From NCBI GenBank assembly GCA_903789415.1, contig CAIFEG010000001.1, positions 74,876 to 138,875 on the forward strand: 64,000 nucleotides of DNA, written 5' to 3'. Below the pieces are notes generated by a model. The model saw only the letters and a list, made by a program, of their open reading frames with translations. It made no database searches and was not told the DNA's origin. Shown here piece by piece: positions 52,142 to 61,057 of this stretch (position 1 is the first letter of the stretch; every line of letters starts with the position of its first letter). The stretch is from an uncultured Eggerthellaceae bacterium. GTDB taxonomy: Bacteria; Actinomycetota; Coriobacteriia; Coriobacteriales; Eggerthellaceae. The translations under genes were made by a program, and so were the position numbers.

Positions 52142-55100
52142 CTATTTCTTCGACGCTTTGATCTTCTTCTTTCGCGCGGCGCATGCAACTAAGCCAGAAA
52201 GTGAACCAAGCATGATAGCGATATAGGTCGCTGTTCCCGAATTATCCGCAGTAGCTGGTGTTTCCTCAGCTTGAGACGTGACGGCAGCAGGCGTTGTGGC
52301 TGGTGCTTGCGGTGTCTCTGCCGCTTCAGGCGCGGACGGCGTTACAGGCGCAGCAGGTGTCTCTGGAGTCGCCGGCTCCTCTGGCGACACTGGTTCAGCA
52401 ACCTTTACCCATTTTGCGTAAACAACATTGGCACTTTCATTTGTGCTGTCTACTTGGACCGTCGTATACGGACCGTCCTGACATGCGGGATCCAGATACC
52501 AGCCACCGAAGGTATAGCCTGCAGGAGCAGCGCGAAGTGAACTTATATCCGCCAGCGTGACACGATCGTTTTCATTGAGCTGAGTTGCCGTCTTCGATTG
52601 CTCTCCATCCGCTTGAATTCCGAACGTATCGAAATTGAAGTTGTACGTAAGCTGCGTCGTCTGTTGCGCATCTGCCCATTGCGCAGTTAATGTCATGCCA
52701 TTGAAGGTGCCTGGATCAAGCGCCTTTGGCCTGCCCTCAGAGTCATATGCCGCTGGCTCCATAGGAACAGAAGCACCGGGATAGTAAATCTTTCCATCCC
52801 CATCAGACTTCCATCCGATAAAGTTCTTGCCGTTTGGCCCCTGTACATCTCCAATTCCCAAAGCGGTGGCTTCGGTATCCAGATAATACAGGTGGTTGTC
52901 TTGCGGCGCGGTGCCGACTCCCCCGTTCAGATCGTATTTCACGGGGTACGCATCAATGCTTCGCCACTGTGCAACAAGCGTCATATCACTGGAAACGCCA
53001 CTGTCGAAACCGTACGGGCTTCCGTTATACGTCCACCCCAAAAAGATATATCCGTCGCGCGTGGGGTCGGCAGGCCTGGTTACTTGGTCTCCATATGCGA
53101 TACCATCTGCCGGGTCAATCGCGCTCCCGCCATTAGAATCAAACGTCACTGTGTATGCTGGGCTTTCCCATTTAGCATACAGTGCGAGATTTTGTGCGGG
53201 CATTGTCTGAGCAGAAGCATCAAAAAGATCGCCATCTTCACAGTCGGGAGATGTATACCATCCCTTAAAGATGTACTGCCTTCCATTCGCGTCTGTCCTG
53301 GTGGTTTTGTTGGCTACATAGTTCGCTGGCATATGTTTGCTCATCGAATCGCCATACAGAACAGTCTGGGAATCAACCGAATCTCCGCCGTTTGTTATAA
53401 ACGAAAGGTTATAGCTGTTACGCGTTAAGTAGACATCCAAATAGCCATCCCCATCGTCAGAATAGTTATAAAGATTGACATCTTTCGTATTATTTAAACC
53501 ATACGTTCCTACAACCTGATTGAAGTAAAGCAAATAGGGATAATCAATATAATAATTTCCATCAGACCATTCAGGATGGATCGTAAACCCGGGAGACATC
53601 GATGGTGACATATAAATTGAGCCAAGCCAATCGACATTTGTTTGAGATGTTCCTCCGTCATAATATGTACGATTCTCATCATCATACTGACTACGTTGTG
53701 AAATATTTTTAGACCCTTTGGAACCGTCTGGAGCCTTTCCGTCCAAGGTCTCATACCAATACCGAGCCTTTTTTAGATGCGAGCCAAGCCACTGATAAGT
53801 TAAATTATCCAGATTATGGTCAACCATATACGAAAGATCATTTTTAGCTTCAATGCTTAGAGGATAGCCGGAATCGTCGTTCAGAAATCGATATGGCCCG
53901 CCGAACAGATGACCGTTGTACGATTCAACTTTGTCCCAAATTGGTTTCATGCTAGCCGTGTACTTAATCTTTGGGAAATGGTTTTCACCGGTTCCACCGT
54001 CCCACGAAAGGGTTATTTGCGTTCCATCTTCAGCAGGGAGACGATAAAAAATAACACTGAACGCGTTTGCATCATAGTAAACATCGTAGATGGTTGATCC
54101 ATCAGCCTTGATGTCTACATTCTCGGTTTTATCTGTGTTCAGGGAATAGCCATCTCGAGAAAGACTGTAGGGGCTGTTGTACACCAAGTCCGGCTCATAT
54201 TGAGCTGGCGTTCCAGGTGTTCCCTCGCGAACTTCTGTTGTGATCTTTCTATAACCCCACGTATCTGTTGCAACATCGCTTTGATACTCGGCCCAATAAC
54301 GAACGGTATATCTAGCAGTATGAACAGATCGATACCCTGCATACAGAGTGAGGTTGCTAGCGACCTCTTCAGTATCGAAATCATATGGAATTGTGCAGTC
54401 ACTATCGGTAAACCACCCGGTAAAGGTATATCCATCCTTTACTGGTGCGCCTGGATTTGTAATATGCGTATCTGGCGCATCAATCGCTACAAAGACATCT
54501 CTGAAAACCGACCCTCCATTACTTTCGAAGTGGACCCAATGTCCATATTTGATAATTGGGTACAAGGTGACATCACTGTTCACCGTCATTTCCCCAGATA
54601 CTGCTTTAGGAAAGAGTGCGTCATCAGGAGTTGATGGCATTAAGGCCCAGCCTACTTGCGCAAGCGCCCATCCAACATGGCTTGTGGTAAGATTATTTGT
54701 CCGAATAAAGGGATAGTTATTCTGGATGTTGATCTTTGTGCCAGGACTGACATTTTGCGTGCTCACTACATACCCAGATTGATCAAGATATCGAACCGTG
54801 TAATGGCTCGCAACATAATGTGCGTACAGATCAACAGTTTTACCCTCTACTGCTCCACTCACTTCGCCAAATCCTGAAAAAGCAGTATCAGAACCCTTTT
54901 CGAACCAGCCAATAAAAGCATTTCCGCCTTTGCTCTGCGGAATCTCGGGCATTTTCAGCGTGTCGCCGTCTTTAACCTTCTGGACCGAAACAGGAGTTGT
55001 GGCATCCGTGCTGTCAAAGAAACGATAGGTCATTGTTGCAGGAAATGGCTTTGTACCGATAACGGTATAGATAGAGAATGAATCCGCATTGAATGTGGCA

Positions 55101-55825
55101 CCTTCTGCTGATGCTGCCGCCACGTTGTCTTGTGAAAGCGCGCTGGCGTTACCGTTATCTTGAATGTGGACAACGTTATAATCGTCGCCATCAAGTGCCT
55201 GCGCGGGATGAATCGCGACGTGAACATTCTTACCATTAGCAGGTTCAACTTCTGCACCTTCTGCATTGATAAACGTAATGTCTACCGCAGCAGCATCGAC
55301 TACATCGTCATCGGTTGCGTTTTTCGCAGCTGCCACCGCAGATGCGGCGTCAACATCCTTTACGGAAACCGTCGTTCCCGCTGGGAATGTGCCTGCATCC
55401 GCCGCAATGCTCACGGCGACGCCCGCGTCGGTGGTTTCTGCACATGTCAACGCAGGCATTTCAACATTTGTGGATGCAGATTGATCAGAGGCTTGATCCG
55501 CGGCTTGGTAAGCGACCGATGGAGAAGGCGATGCGGAAGGTTCACTTTCATTATTGTCTGCGGGAGGAAGCAGGGAAACTTCGTTATCCGCTTCTTCCGC
55601 CTGAGTTACAACATCAGGTGAAATATTTTCTTCTGCCATGGCTGTGGCGTCTGGCGAACTAGTTTTCTCTGCCTGGTGGCTTGCATCAACGTTTGATGCT
55701 GCTTGCGCATCCGCAGAAACCGAAGTCTCGTTTACGGAGGCCGCATTTACGGGAAGAGGAAGCATTCCCACGACGAGCGCCATTGTTGAGAGAAGCGCTA
55801 TGAATTTACCTGCACGTTTCTTCAT
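52142..55825 (-). CDS. Large surface protein with InlB/Listeria-Bacteroides repeats
   Basis: A 1227-residue exported protein. The signal peptide is MKKRAGKFIALLSTMALVVG followed by MLPLPVNA. Residues about 30-230 are Ala/Asp/Ser-rich, low complexity. From about 265 on there are several beta-grasp repeats of the Flg_new/List_Bact_rpt type, each with a G-W-x2-x-G-like turn: AFIGWFEKGSD, FTGWFTDSDC, FKGWYTSPDC, FLGWTYNGSP, FIGWKSDGDG, FGGWYLDPAC. A Pro/Ala/Thr-rich spacer precedes TPATADNSG, a hydrophobic helix and a KKKIKASKK tail. This is the cell-wall-sorting layout, but without a canonical LPxTG. Adhesion to host surfaces is inferred. The upstream 95-bp repeat may hold its promoter. Confidence 0.88.
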   Translation of the reverse strand: MKKRAGKFIALLSTMALVVGMLPLPVNAASVNETSVSADAQAASNVDASHQAEKTSSPDATAMAEENISPDVVTQAEEADNEVSLLPPADNNESEPSASPSPSVAYQAADQASDQSASTNVEMPALTCAETTDAGVAVSIAADAGTFPAGTTVSVKDVDAASAVAAAKNATDDDVVDAAAVDITFINAEGAEVEPANGKNVHVAIHPAQALDGDDYNVVHIQDNGNASALSQDNVAAASAEGATFNADSFSIYTVIGTKPFPATMTYRFFDSTDATTPVSVQKVKDGDTLKMPEIPQSKGGNAFIGWFEKGSDTAFSGFGEVSGAVEGKTVDLYAHYVASHYTVRYLDQSGYVVSTQNVSPGTKINIQNNYPFIRTNNLTTSHVGWALAQVGWALMPSTPDDALFPKAVSGEMTVNSDVTLYPIIKYGHWVHFESNGGSVFRDVFVAIDAPDTHITNPGAPVKDGYTFTGWFTDSDCTIPYDFDTEEVASNLTLYAGYRSVHTARYTVRYWAEYQSDVATDTWGYRKITTEVREGTPGTPAQYEPDLVYNSPYSLSRDGYSLNTDKTENVDIKADGSTIYDVYYDANAFSVIFYRLPAEDGTQITLSWDGGTGENHFPKIKYTASMKPIWDKVESYNGHLFGGPYRFLNDDSGYPLSIEAKNDLSYMVDHNLDNLTYQWLGSHLKKARYWYETLDGKAPDGSKGSKNISQRSQYDDENRTYYDGGTSQTNVDWLGSIYMSPSMSPGFTIHPEWSDGNYYIDYPYLLYFNQVVGTYGLNNTKDVNLYNYSDDGDGYLDVYLTRNSYNLSFITNGGDSVDSQTVLYGDSMSKHMPANYVANKTTRTDANGRQYIFKGWYTSPDCEDGDLFDASAQTMPAQNLALYAKWESPAYTVTFDSNGGSAIDPADGIAYGDQVTRPADPTRDGYIFLGWTYNGSPYGFDSGVSSDMTLVAQWRSIDAYPVKYDLNGGVGTAPQDNHLYYLDTEATALGIGDVQGPNGKNFIGWKSDGDGKIYYPGASVPMEPAAYDSEGRPKALDPGTFNGMTLTAQWADAQQTTQLTYNFNFDTFGIQADGEQSKTATQLNENDRVTLADISSLRAAPAGYTFGGWYLDPACQDGPYTTVQVDSTNESANVVYAKWVKVAEPVSPEEPATPETPAAPVTPSAPEAAETPQAPATTPAAVTSQAEETPATADNSGTATYIAIMLGSLSGLVACAARKKKIKASKK

Positions 55826-55852
55826 TTTTCCGTTCCCTTTCCCGCTTACTTA

Positions 55853-55947
55853 ATAAGGAATCGCTATGGTTAATACTAGAGCACATGACTGCCGTTCAAA
55901 TGTAGACAATACGGTAAAAGGTACAAAATTACACAGGTATCTTTTAT
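55853..55947 (+). repeat. Imperfect ~95-bp direct repeat, copy A
   Basis: Matches 58323-58418 in the same orientation at about 75 of 96 positions by hand alignment, with a shared 18-nt core TCAAATGTAGACAATACG. The two copies bracket the ATPase and Panacea-Doc genes. Each also lies just upstream of a leftward gene, so a shared regulatory element is an alternative. The 55826-56159 gap otherwise holds the ATPase operator. Confidence 0.6.
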
Positions 55948-56069
55948 AAGGCTAGGAATTAAGTCTGATAGCAGGAATTCCCTCGCATTGGAATTCCGAA
56001 GGCGAACTCGACCGATATGACTCACTCCCTTTATATCGCCTTCAGAGTATTTATGGAGCAAATCTTGCA

Positions 56070-56152
56070 TTGACAAAAACAGTAAACGACAGTAAAAATA
56101 ATTAAAAACAGTAAACGACAGTAAAAATTTCCGAAAACAGTAAAACAGTGAG
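56070..56152 (+). promoter_or_regulatory. Promoter with six ACAGTAAA operator repeats
   Basis: TTGACA (56070-56075), 17 bp, then TAAAAA gives a promoter. ACAGTAAA or a close variant starts at 56079, 56089, 56108, 56118, 56137 and 56145, with spacings 10, 19, 10, 19 and 8. They form two larger tandem units covering the promoter and leader up to the ATPase start. This strongly suggests cooperative binding of a repressor, perhaps the ATPase itself through its C-terminal winged helix. Confidence 0.6.
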
Positions 56153-56159
56153 TAGCATC

Positions 56160-57206
56160 ATGAAAGCACGGAACCCTTACACATTAACCTTTGGTAAAGA
56201 ACCTACCCAGCTTATTGCACGCATGGAGCAATCCCAACAGGTTATCGATTCCTTCCTCAGCCAGCCCAGTACGCAACAAGTTTATATGGTCACCGGCATA
56301 CGTGGCTCAGGGAAAACAGTCTTCATGACCGACATTGCGCGTCAAATCGCTCGACAGAAAGATTGGATCAGCATAGAGCTTAATCCCGAAAGAGATTTGC
56401 TTGAAAGCCTGGCTGCCAAGCTCTCAAGCGAAAATGAGCTTGCTCATATTTTCCAAACAGCCAAGATCAATCTGTCATTATTCGGATTTGGACTCGAAGT
56501 TAAAGGCGCTGCTCCAATAGCAGAAATCGAAACCGCTCTCCAAAAAATGCTGCAAAGCCTTAAGAACAAGGGGAAGCGGCTGCTTATATGCATCGACGAA
56601 GTTACCAATACACCGCAGATGAGAGCTTTTGCTGCCGCATTCCAAATATTTTTGCGCCAGGAACTTCCCGTCTACTTACTTATGACGGGCTTATACGAAA
56701 ATATCAACGCACTTCAGAATGCAAAAAGTCTGACCTTTCTTTATCGCGCGCCGAAGATTTATCTCGGTCCTCTAAATATCGGGACCATAGCTGAGGATTA
56801 TCACTCAGTTCTTAAATTAAACGACGCCGATTCTCTTATGTTGGCAAAGATGACGAAGGGTTATTCTTTTGCATTCCAAGTACTGGGTTATTTTACCTGG
56901 GAACATCCTGACAACCCGCAAGAAAGCCAACAACTTGCGCGTCAATATCTCGACGAATATTCCTATGACAAGGTATGGTCTGAGCTTTCTCGAAAAGACC
57001 GCGAGGTGCTTTACCGTATCGCCCAAGTAAAATCCGGGCGCATAAAAGAGATCCGTGACGCTCTAGGTATGACCACAAATGAATTTAATCCGTATCGTCA
57101 ACGTTTGATTCGTAAGGGGATCATTTCAGGAGAGGAACGAGGATACGTGCGCATACTTTTACCATTCTTCGACCAGTATGCCCTCGCCCATTACGATATT
57201 ATTTAA
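56160..57206 (+). CDS. AAA-type ATPase with C-terminal winged helix
   Basis: A 348-residue P-loop ATPase of the archaeal-ATPase/AAA_16-like group found in many gut anaerobes. It begins with the family N-terminus MKARNPYTLTFGKEP. Walker A is TGIRGSGKTVF, Walker B LLICIDEVTN, with sensor-like YLLMTGLYENI. The last 70 residues resemble a winged helix (DREVLYRIAQVKSGRIKEIRDAL, RLIRKGIISGEERGYV). I prefer ATG 56160; GTG 56148 is in frame, and neither has a clear ribosome site. Its stop overlaps the convergent Doc gene by 8 nt. Function is unknown; a regulatory or defence role is possible. Confidence 0.8.
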   Translation: MKARNPYTLTFGKEPTQLIARMEQSQQVIDSFLSQPSTQQVYMVTGIRGSGKTVFMTDIARQIARQKDWISIELNPERDLLESLAAKLSSENELAHIFQTAKINLSLFGFGLEVKGAAPIAEIETALQKMLQSLKNKGKRLLICIDEVTNTPQMRAFAAAFQIFLRQELPVYLLMTGLYENINALQNAKSLTFLYRAPKIYLGPLNIGTIAEDYHSVLKLNDADSLMLAKMTKGYSFAFQVLGYFTWEHPDNPQESQQLARQYLDEYSYDKVWSELSRKDREVLYRIAQVKSGRIKEIRDALGMTTNEFNPYRQRLIRKGIISGEERGYVRILLPFFDQYALAHYDII

Positions 57207-57678
57207 TTTTTATCTTGTGATCACGCAGGAATTCTGCCAGTTCACTGATATCTTTTTCATTGGTTACAACGTCTTGAATCCATTGGTATAGCAAGTTTTT
57301 TTCTGGATCTGCAGAATCATTGATATTAAGTGTATATCCCGCACTGTGAAGAATAGCAAAGGAAATAATGACAGTCGTTCTCTTGTTTCCATCAGGGAAA
57401 ATGTGATCTTTAGCAAGATGCGAGGCGAATTCCGCAAGTTGGACAAATAGATCTTCATACCTCTGAGCGGGTGTTATACCAAAGTGGCTGCTAAAAGACG
57501 ACGAAACAGCGGATATGACTCTGCCTAATATTTCGTCGTCTTGTCTTTCCGTTGTAATTGGGTTAAATCCCCGAGAAGACACAACCTGATCGTGAATTTC
57601 AACAATCGTGACGGCAAGGTCTTCTTCTAAACCGTCGAAGCAAAAAGGAGCAAGCCTATCTTTAGGGCTATTAGTCAT
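57199..57678 (-). CDS. Doc-type Fic-domain toxin
   Basis: A 159-residue death-on-curing family protein. The active-site motif is HIFPDGNKRTT (H-x-F-x-D/N-x-N-K-R), set after FASHLAKD and an N-terminal helix bundle. Doc enzymes phosphorylate EF-Tu, while canonical Fic enzymes AMPylate targets; the D-G-NKR spacing here leaves either possible. The start overlaps the antitoxin stop (TGATG; GTG 57681 is an alternative), typical for a toxin encoded second. Confidence 0.88.
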   Translation of the reverse strand: MTNSPKDRLAPFCFDGLEEDLAVTIVEIHDQVVSSRGFNPITTERQDDEILGRVISAVSSSFSSHFGITPAQRYEDLFVQLAEFASHLAKDHIFPDGNKRTTVIISFAILHSAGYTLNINDSADPEKNLLYQWIQDVVTNEKDISELAEFLRDHKIKIK

Positions 57679-58202
57679 CACGCGTCTTCTAGCAAATGCA
57701 GCGTATTAGGCCACTTTTCTCGAACGTTTTGAATACCAGCAGAGAGTGTCGATTCCATATTGAAATCAGAGGAAAAATCAATCGAATTGCGAATATCGTT
57801 TACCGTAATTTCTACATTTTTGCCAGGCACATACGAATTTTTCCAGGCACTACCATCGCGATGGGTAAGTTCAACCAAGTCAAAGGCAGTCAGTTGTCCG
57901 TACTTTTCAGCCGTTTTATCAATAATCTTAACCTGCTTAGATGGTACATCATTCATATCGTTACTGATAGGCGCAGGAGTTTTGATTTCCGACCGTCCAA
58001 AGCTTTTAAAGGCATGATAAACAAGAGGCTCTACGGGGCCGTAATCCCAAGCTTGGATTTGATCCGAAAAGAGTGGTTTTCCAGTGCTGCGTAGAGATTC
58101 AACTTGTGCGAAATACACTAATTTATTCAGGCTTAAATTAGTTAACCTTAAAGAATTCCCGTGGCGCACAATGAGACAATTTGCGACATCAATCGAACGC
58201 AT
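57678..58202 (-). CDS. Panacea-domain (DUF4065) antitoxin
   Basis: A 174-residue protein with the DUF4065/Panacea fold also found in SocA. Typical blocks are LTNLSLNKLVYFAQVESLRS, GKPLFSDQIQAWDYGPVEPL and LTAFDLVELTHRDGSAWKNS. Panacea proteins are promiscuous antitoxin scaffolds paired with many unrelated toxins, and here the partner is a Doc toxin encoded with a short overlap. AAGGAGGG gives a strong start. Neutralisation by direct binding is the expected mechanism. Confidence 0.88.
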   Translation of the reverse strand: MRSIDVANCLIVRHGNSLRLTNLSLNKLVYFAQVESLRSTGKPLFSDQIQAWDYGPVEPLVYHAFKSFGRSEIKTPAPISNDMNDVPSKQVKIIDKTAEKYGQLTAFDLVELTHRDGSAWKNSYVPGKNVEITVNDIRNSIDFSSDFNMESTLSAGIQNVREKWPNTLHLLEDA

Positions 58203-58322
58203 GGCACCCTCCTTTCGTTGACATTCCGTACTGCTTTTTAGTCTTTTTAGTTTAGCTTCGAATTAGAATAAGAACAATGGTTGCAGGTGAACACTTGAAA
58301 AACATCTGGATTACGTACGACG

Positions 58323-58418
58323 ATAAGGAACCACTATGGTTCATTGCTACAACACATGACCACCTATCAAATGTAGACAATACGATAAAGAGCGCGAAAT
58401 TGCACAATTATCGTTTAT
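58323..58418 (+). repeat. Imperfect ~95-bp direct repeat, copy B
   Basis: Second copy of the 55853-55947 repeat, about 120 bp upstream of the Panacea-Doc operon. The rest of the 58203-58487 spacer holds nothing else that I can support. Confidence 0.6.
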
Positions 58419-58487
58419 TCTGCAATTGAGCTCATTTTCTGGACCGTATCCACCACTAAAATCGGAATCCTGCCACAGAAACTCGCG

Positions 58488-59069
58488 CTATTTAACATAG
58501 AAATATTGCGTAGGGCCACTATCACGTACCAGCAAATCATTACGCCCGCGATAGCGAACAGCAAGGATATACGCGACCCAGAGGTCCCCGATACAGCCGG
58601 CAATATGTGCACTCAAGATAAACGACCAAACAATCTTCCACGATGGGGACGCGCTCAAAACCAGCGCCACGGAAAAGACGACAGTGAAAACAACAAACGG
58701 TGCGAGCGTCGCGATTAAGGCAGGCTTGCGATACACGTAGGCATTCGGCAACCCGCAATATGCGATGGAATTACCCAGCCCAAAAGTCAGCCGCTGGCGC
58801 GTCAACAGCCAGTAGGCAGCCCCATGGGTAAGTTCATGCGCAAAAACATAGGCGGTATAGATGACAATCAGGCCGATCAATGGCCCGAGCCCAATAAGAA
58901 ACGGATGGTCGAGCGAAAAGCAGTAAAACAGTAGGGGAAGAAAGATAACGATGAACACAACAATTCCTGCTATGTTGAGCTTTACAATCGTGCCTTTATC
59001 TTTAGCATCAATAATGAATGCCTCCCGATATCCTTCAGGCAGGTTATGTTCAAATGTCTTCGCACGCAT
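58488..59069 (-). CDS. DUF3267 family membrane protein (putative zincin)
   Basis: A 193-residue protein with four to five transmembrane helices and a metalloprotease-like motif within a helix, YVFAHELTHGAAYW (HExxH), plus a later CIGDLWVAYIL segment with an Asp that could be the third ligand. This matches DUF3267, putative membrane-embedded zinc peptidases. The substrate is unknown. It is the last gene of the leftward cluster; 13 nt separate it from the GNAT gene. Confidence 0.82.
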   Translation of the reverse strand: MRAKTFEHNLPEGYREAFIIDAKDKGTIVKLNIAGIVVFIVIFLPLLFYCFSLDHPFLIGLGPLIGLIVIYTAYVFAHELTHGAAYWLLTRQRLTFGLGNSIAYCGLPNAYVYRKPALIATLAPFVVFTVVFSVALVLSASPSWKIVWSFILSAHIAGCIGDLWVAYILAVRYRGRNDLLVRDSGPTQYFYVK

Positions 59070-59082
59070 TGATCTTTTGCTT

Positions 59083-59565
59083 TTACTTTTTTACATCGTC
59101 AAACGGCAGTTTCATCATATCAGGCAGATCGACAAATCCGAGCTTGCGATACAGCGGGCGACCATCTTCAGAAGTCTCCAGGTAGATCTTCGGGATGTTT
59201 CTACTTTTTGCCTGATCAATCAGCCAACTTACGATCGTTTTTCCCACACCACGACGACGAACCTGCGGGCGCGCATAGATGTTCATGATGTAGGCGCATT
59301 GACCGTTGGGATTGTCGGGCGACGGCATCTCCTGATACAGACACATTCCCCCGCACCCCACGATTTCACCATCAGCAACGGCGAAACATGCGATATGCGA
59401 GCCGTTAGGGATAGCTTCCTGATAATACCGACGATTTTCTTCTTCCAGCTCTTTAACGTCCTGATCAGCGGGAATAGTAAACACCTCATGCAGCACTTCC
59501 ACGCGCCATTGCACGAGCAAATCAAGGTCGCGAATGTCCGCCTGTCGGATTTCTACGCCCATCAC
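59083..59565 (-). CDS. GNAT-family N-acetyltransferase
   Basis: A 160-residue GNAT enzyme. The acetyl-CoA loop is RPQVRRRGVGKTIVSWLIDQA (R-x2-G-x-G), preceded by the beta strands GEIVGCGGMCL and AYIMNIYARP, and ending with YLETSEDGRPLYRKLGF. Its start overlaps the adenylation-enzyme stop by ATGA, so it is translationally coupled and probably acts on the same product or substrate. Confidence 0.9.
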   Translation of the reverse strand: MMGVEIRQADIRDLDLLVQWRVEVLHEVFTIPADQDVKELEEENRRYYQEAIPNGSHIACFAVADGEIVGCGGMCLYQEMPSPDNPNGQCAYIMNIYARPQVRRRGVGKTIVSWLIDQAKSRNIPKIYLETSEDGRPLYRKLGFVDLPDMMKLPFDDVKK

Positions 59566-61037
59566 ATCTTCCCCGCTTTCATCACAACAGGAAGGCGCGA
59601 ATCATCCGGCTTGCCGTTTGCGTTGTGGGGGATCTGCTTCATCTCAACGAAATAATCCGGAATCATGAAGGACGTAAGATTTTCGGACAGTTCTTTGCGA
59701 ATCTTGGACACCTTCAAATTCGAATCCTCGGGCACCACGTAGGCGATCATGTACGCAAGACCATCTTCGTCCTTATATGCCCTGACCACGGCTTGTTGCA
59801 CATCGTCGCACTGATACAGGCGCGACTCCACTTCCGCGACCTCGACGCGCTTGCCATAGATCATAATCTGCGTATCTTTTCGATGCAGAAACGCAATATT
59901 CCCATCCGGAAGCACATACCCCAGATCACCGCTGCGATACATCAAACTGCCATCGGACTGGCGCTCAAACGCCTTGTTCTCTTCGGCGTGATCACCGATA
60001 TAGCCTTTGGATACGCCATCTCCATAAATACAAATTTCGCCCGTTTGACCTTGGGGAACTTCATTTCCCTGCTGGTCCAAAATGCGAATCGAGGTTCCTT
60101 TGACCGGATGTCCCACAGGGTAGGTGCCATCATCCAAAACTTTACCCTTGTTGCAGCAATAATACGCAGCGCACACCGTGGTCTCGGACGGGCCATACGT
60201 GTTGTAAACCGTCGCCTTGTCCAGCAGATGATCCACATACACCCCGCGCAGCACATCACCCCCGCTGATAAGCAGCCGCAGCGATGACGGGATTTGAGGC
60301 AGGTGATTGATCTCAGCCAAAAGATACGGAAAGCCGCTCAGCATGGTCACATGGTGGCGATCCACAAAGTTCATGAGCGTGTGAATATCGGCTTTGTCTT
60401 CATCCGATGGAATCGCCAAAGCCGCCCCGTTCAGAAGGCTCGCGAACACTTCTTCTACGAAGATATCGAACGAGCACACGGAATACTGCAGCATGATATC
60501 CCCAGGTGCGGGGTGGAATTCATCGGCAAACGCCCGAACATAATGGCAGACGTTGTGGTTGGTCACGCACACGCCCTTGGGCCGTCCCGTCGTGCCCGAC
60601 GTATACAGCACATATGCCGGACGATCAGGATCATCTACAGCGTCTCGCTTCCAGGAAGGTGTTTCGACACTACAAATTTCGCAGTCGGTGTTGCGCGTAG
60701 GAAAACCTTCCAACTTATTGGCAAACGCGCGCTCGGTCAGGACGAAATCCACATCGGATTCTTTCATCATGTCGTGAATGCGCCCCGTGGGGAACGTGGG
60801 CTCCGCGGGGATGTAGCGCCCGCCGCATTTCAGAATCGCCAGAAGCGACGCAATCATTTCTGCGCGATGGCGCATGACAACGCCCACACTATGAATCTCT
60901 TTTGGGAAACTGCAGGCAATCCTGTCGACCATGCTTGAGAGTTCTTCAAAGGTCAGCGTGCGATTGTCTTCGATAATCGCAGGTTCTTGCCCGTGTTCTT
61001 TGACTATTTCCTGAAAGAGTCCATAGATTGTGTCCAT
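59562..61037 (-). CDS. Stand-alone amino-acid adenylation enzyme
   Basis: A 491-residue ANL-superfamily adenylation domain without a carrier-protein domain. Core motifs are A3 LYTSGTTGRPKGV, A4 CSFDIFVEEVF, A5 NTYGPSETTV, A7 YRSGDLGYV, A8 near KRVEVAEVES, and A10 NANGKPD with the catalytic Lys near residue 469. The Asp of A4 (the amino-group-binding residue in amino-acid-activating domains) is present, so an amino acid is the likely substrate. It resembles DltA and single NRPS modules, but no dltB/C/D or PCP gene is nearby. AAGGAGAA supports ATG 61037 over GTG 61043. Confidence 0.88.
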   Translation of the reverse strand: MDTIYGLFQEIVKEHGQEPAIIEDNRTLTFEELSSMVDRIACSFPKEIHSVGVVMRHRAEMIASLLAILKCGGRYIPAEPTFPTGRIHDMMKESDVDFVLTERAFANKLEGFPTRNTDCEICSVETPSWKRDAVDDPDRPAYVLYTSGTTGRPKGVCVTNHNVCHYVRAFADEFHPAPGDIMLQYSVCSFDIFVEEVFASLLNGAALAIPSDEDKADIHTLMNFVDRHHVTMLSGFPYLLAEINHLPQIPSSLRLLISGGDVLRGVYVDHLLDKATVYNTYGPSETTVCAAYYCCNKGKVLDDGTYPVGHPVKGTSIRILDQQGNEVPQGQTGEICIYGDGVSKGYIGDHAEENKAFERQSDGSLMYRSGDLGYVLPDGNIAFLHRKDTQIMIYGKRVEVAEVESRLYQCDDVQQAVVRAYKDEDGLAYMIAYVVPEDSNLKVSKIRKELSENLTSFMIPDYFVEMKQIPHNANGKPDDSRLPVVMKAGKM

Positions 61038-61057
61038 TATCACTTCTCCTTGTGGTG

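Noticed and set aside
60294-60938. 214-codon + strand frame opposite the adenylation gene
   Set aside because: Out-of-phase mirror of the conserved A-domain motifs; no independent support.
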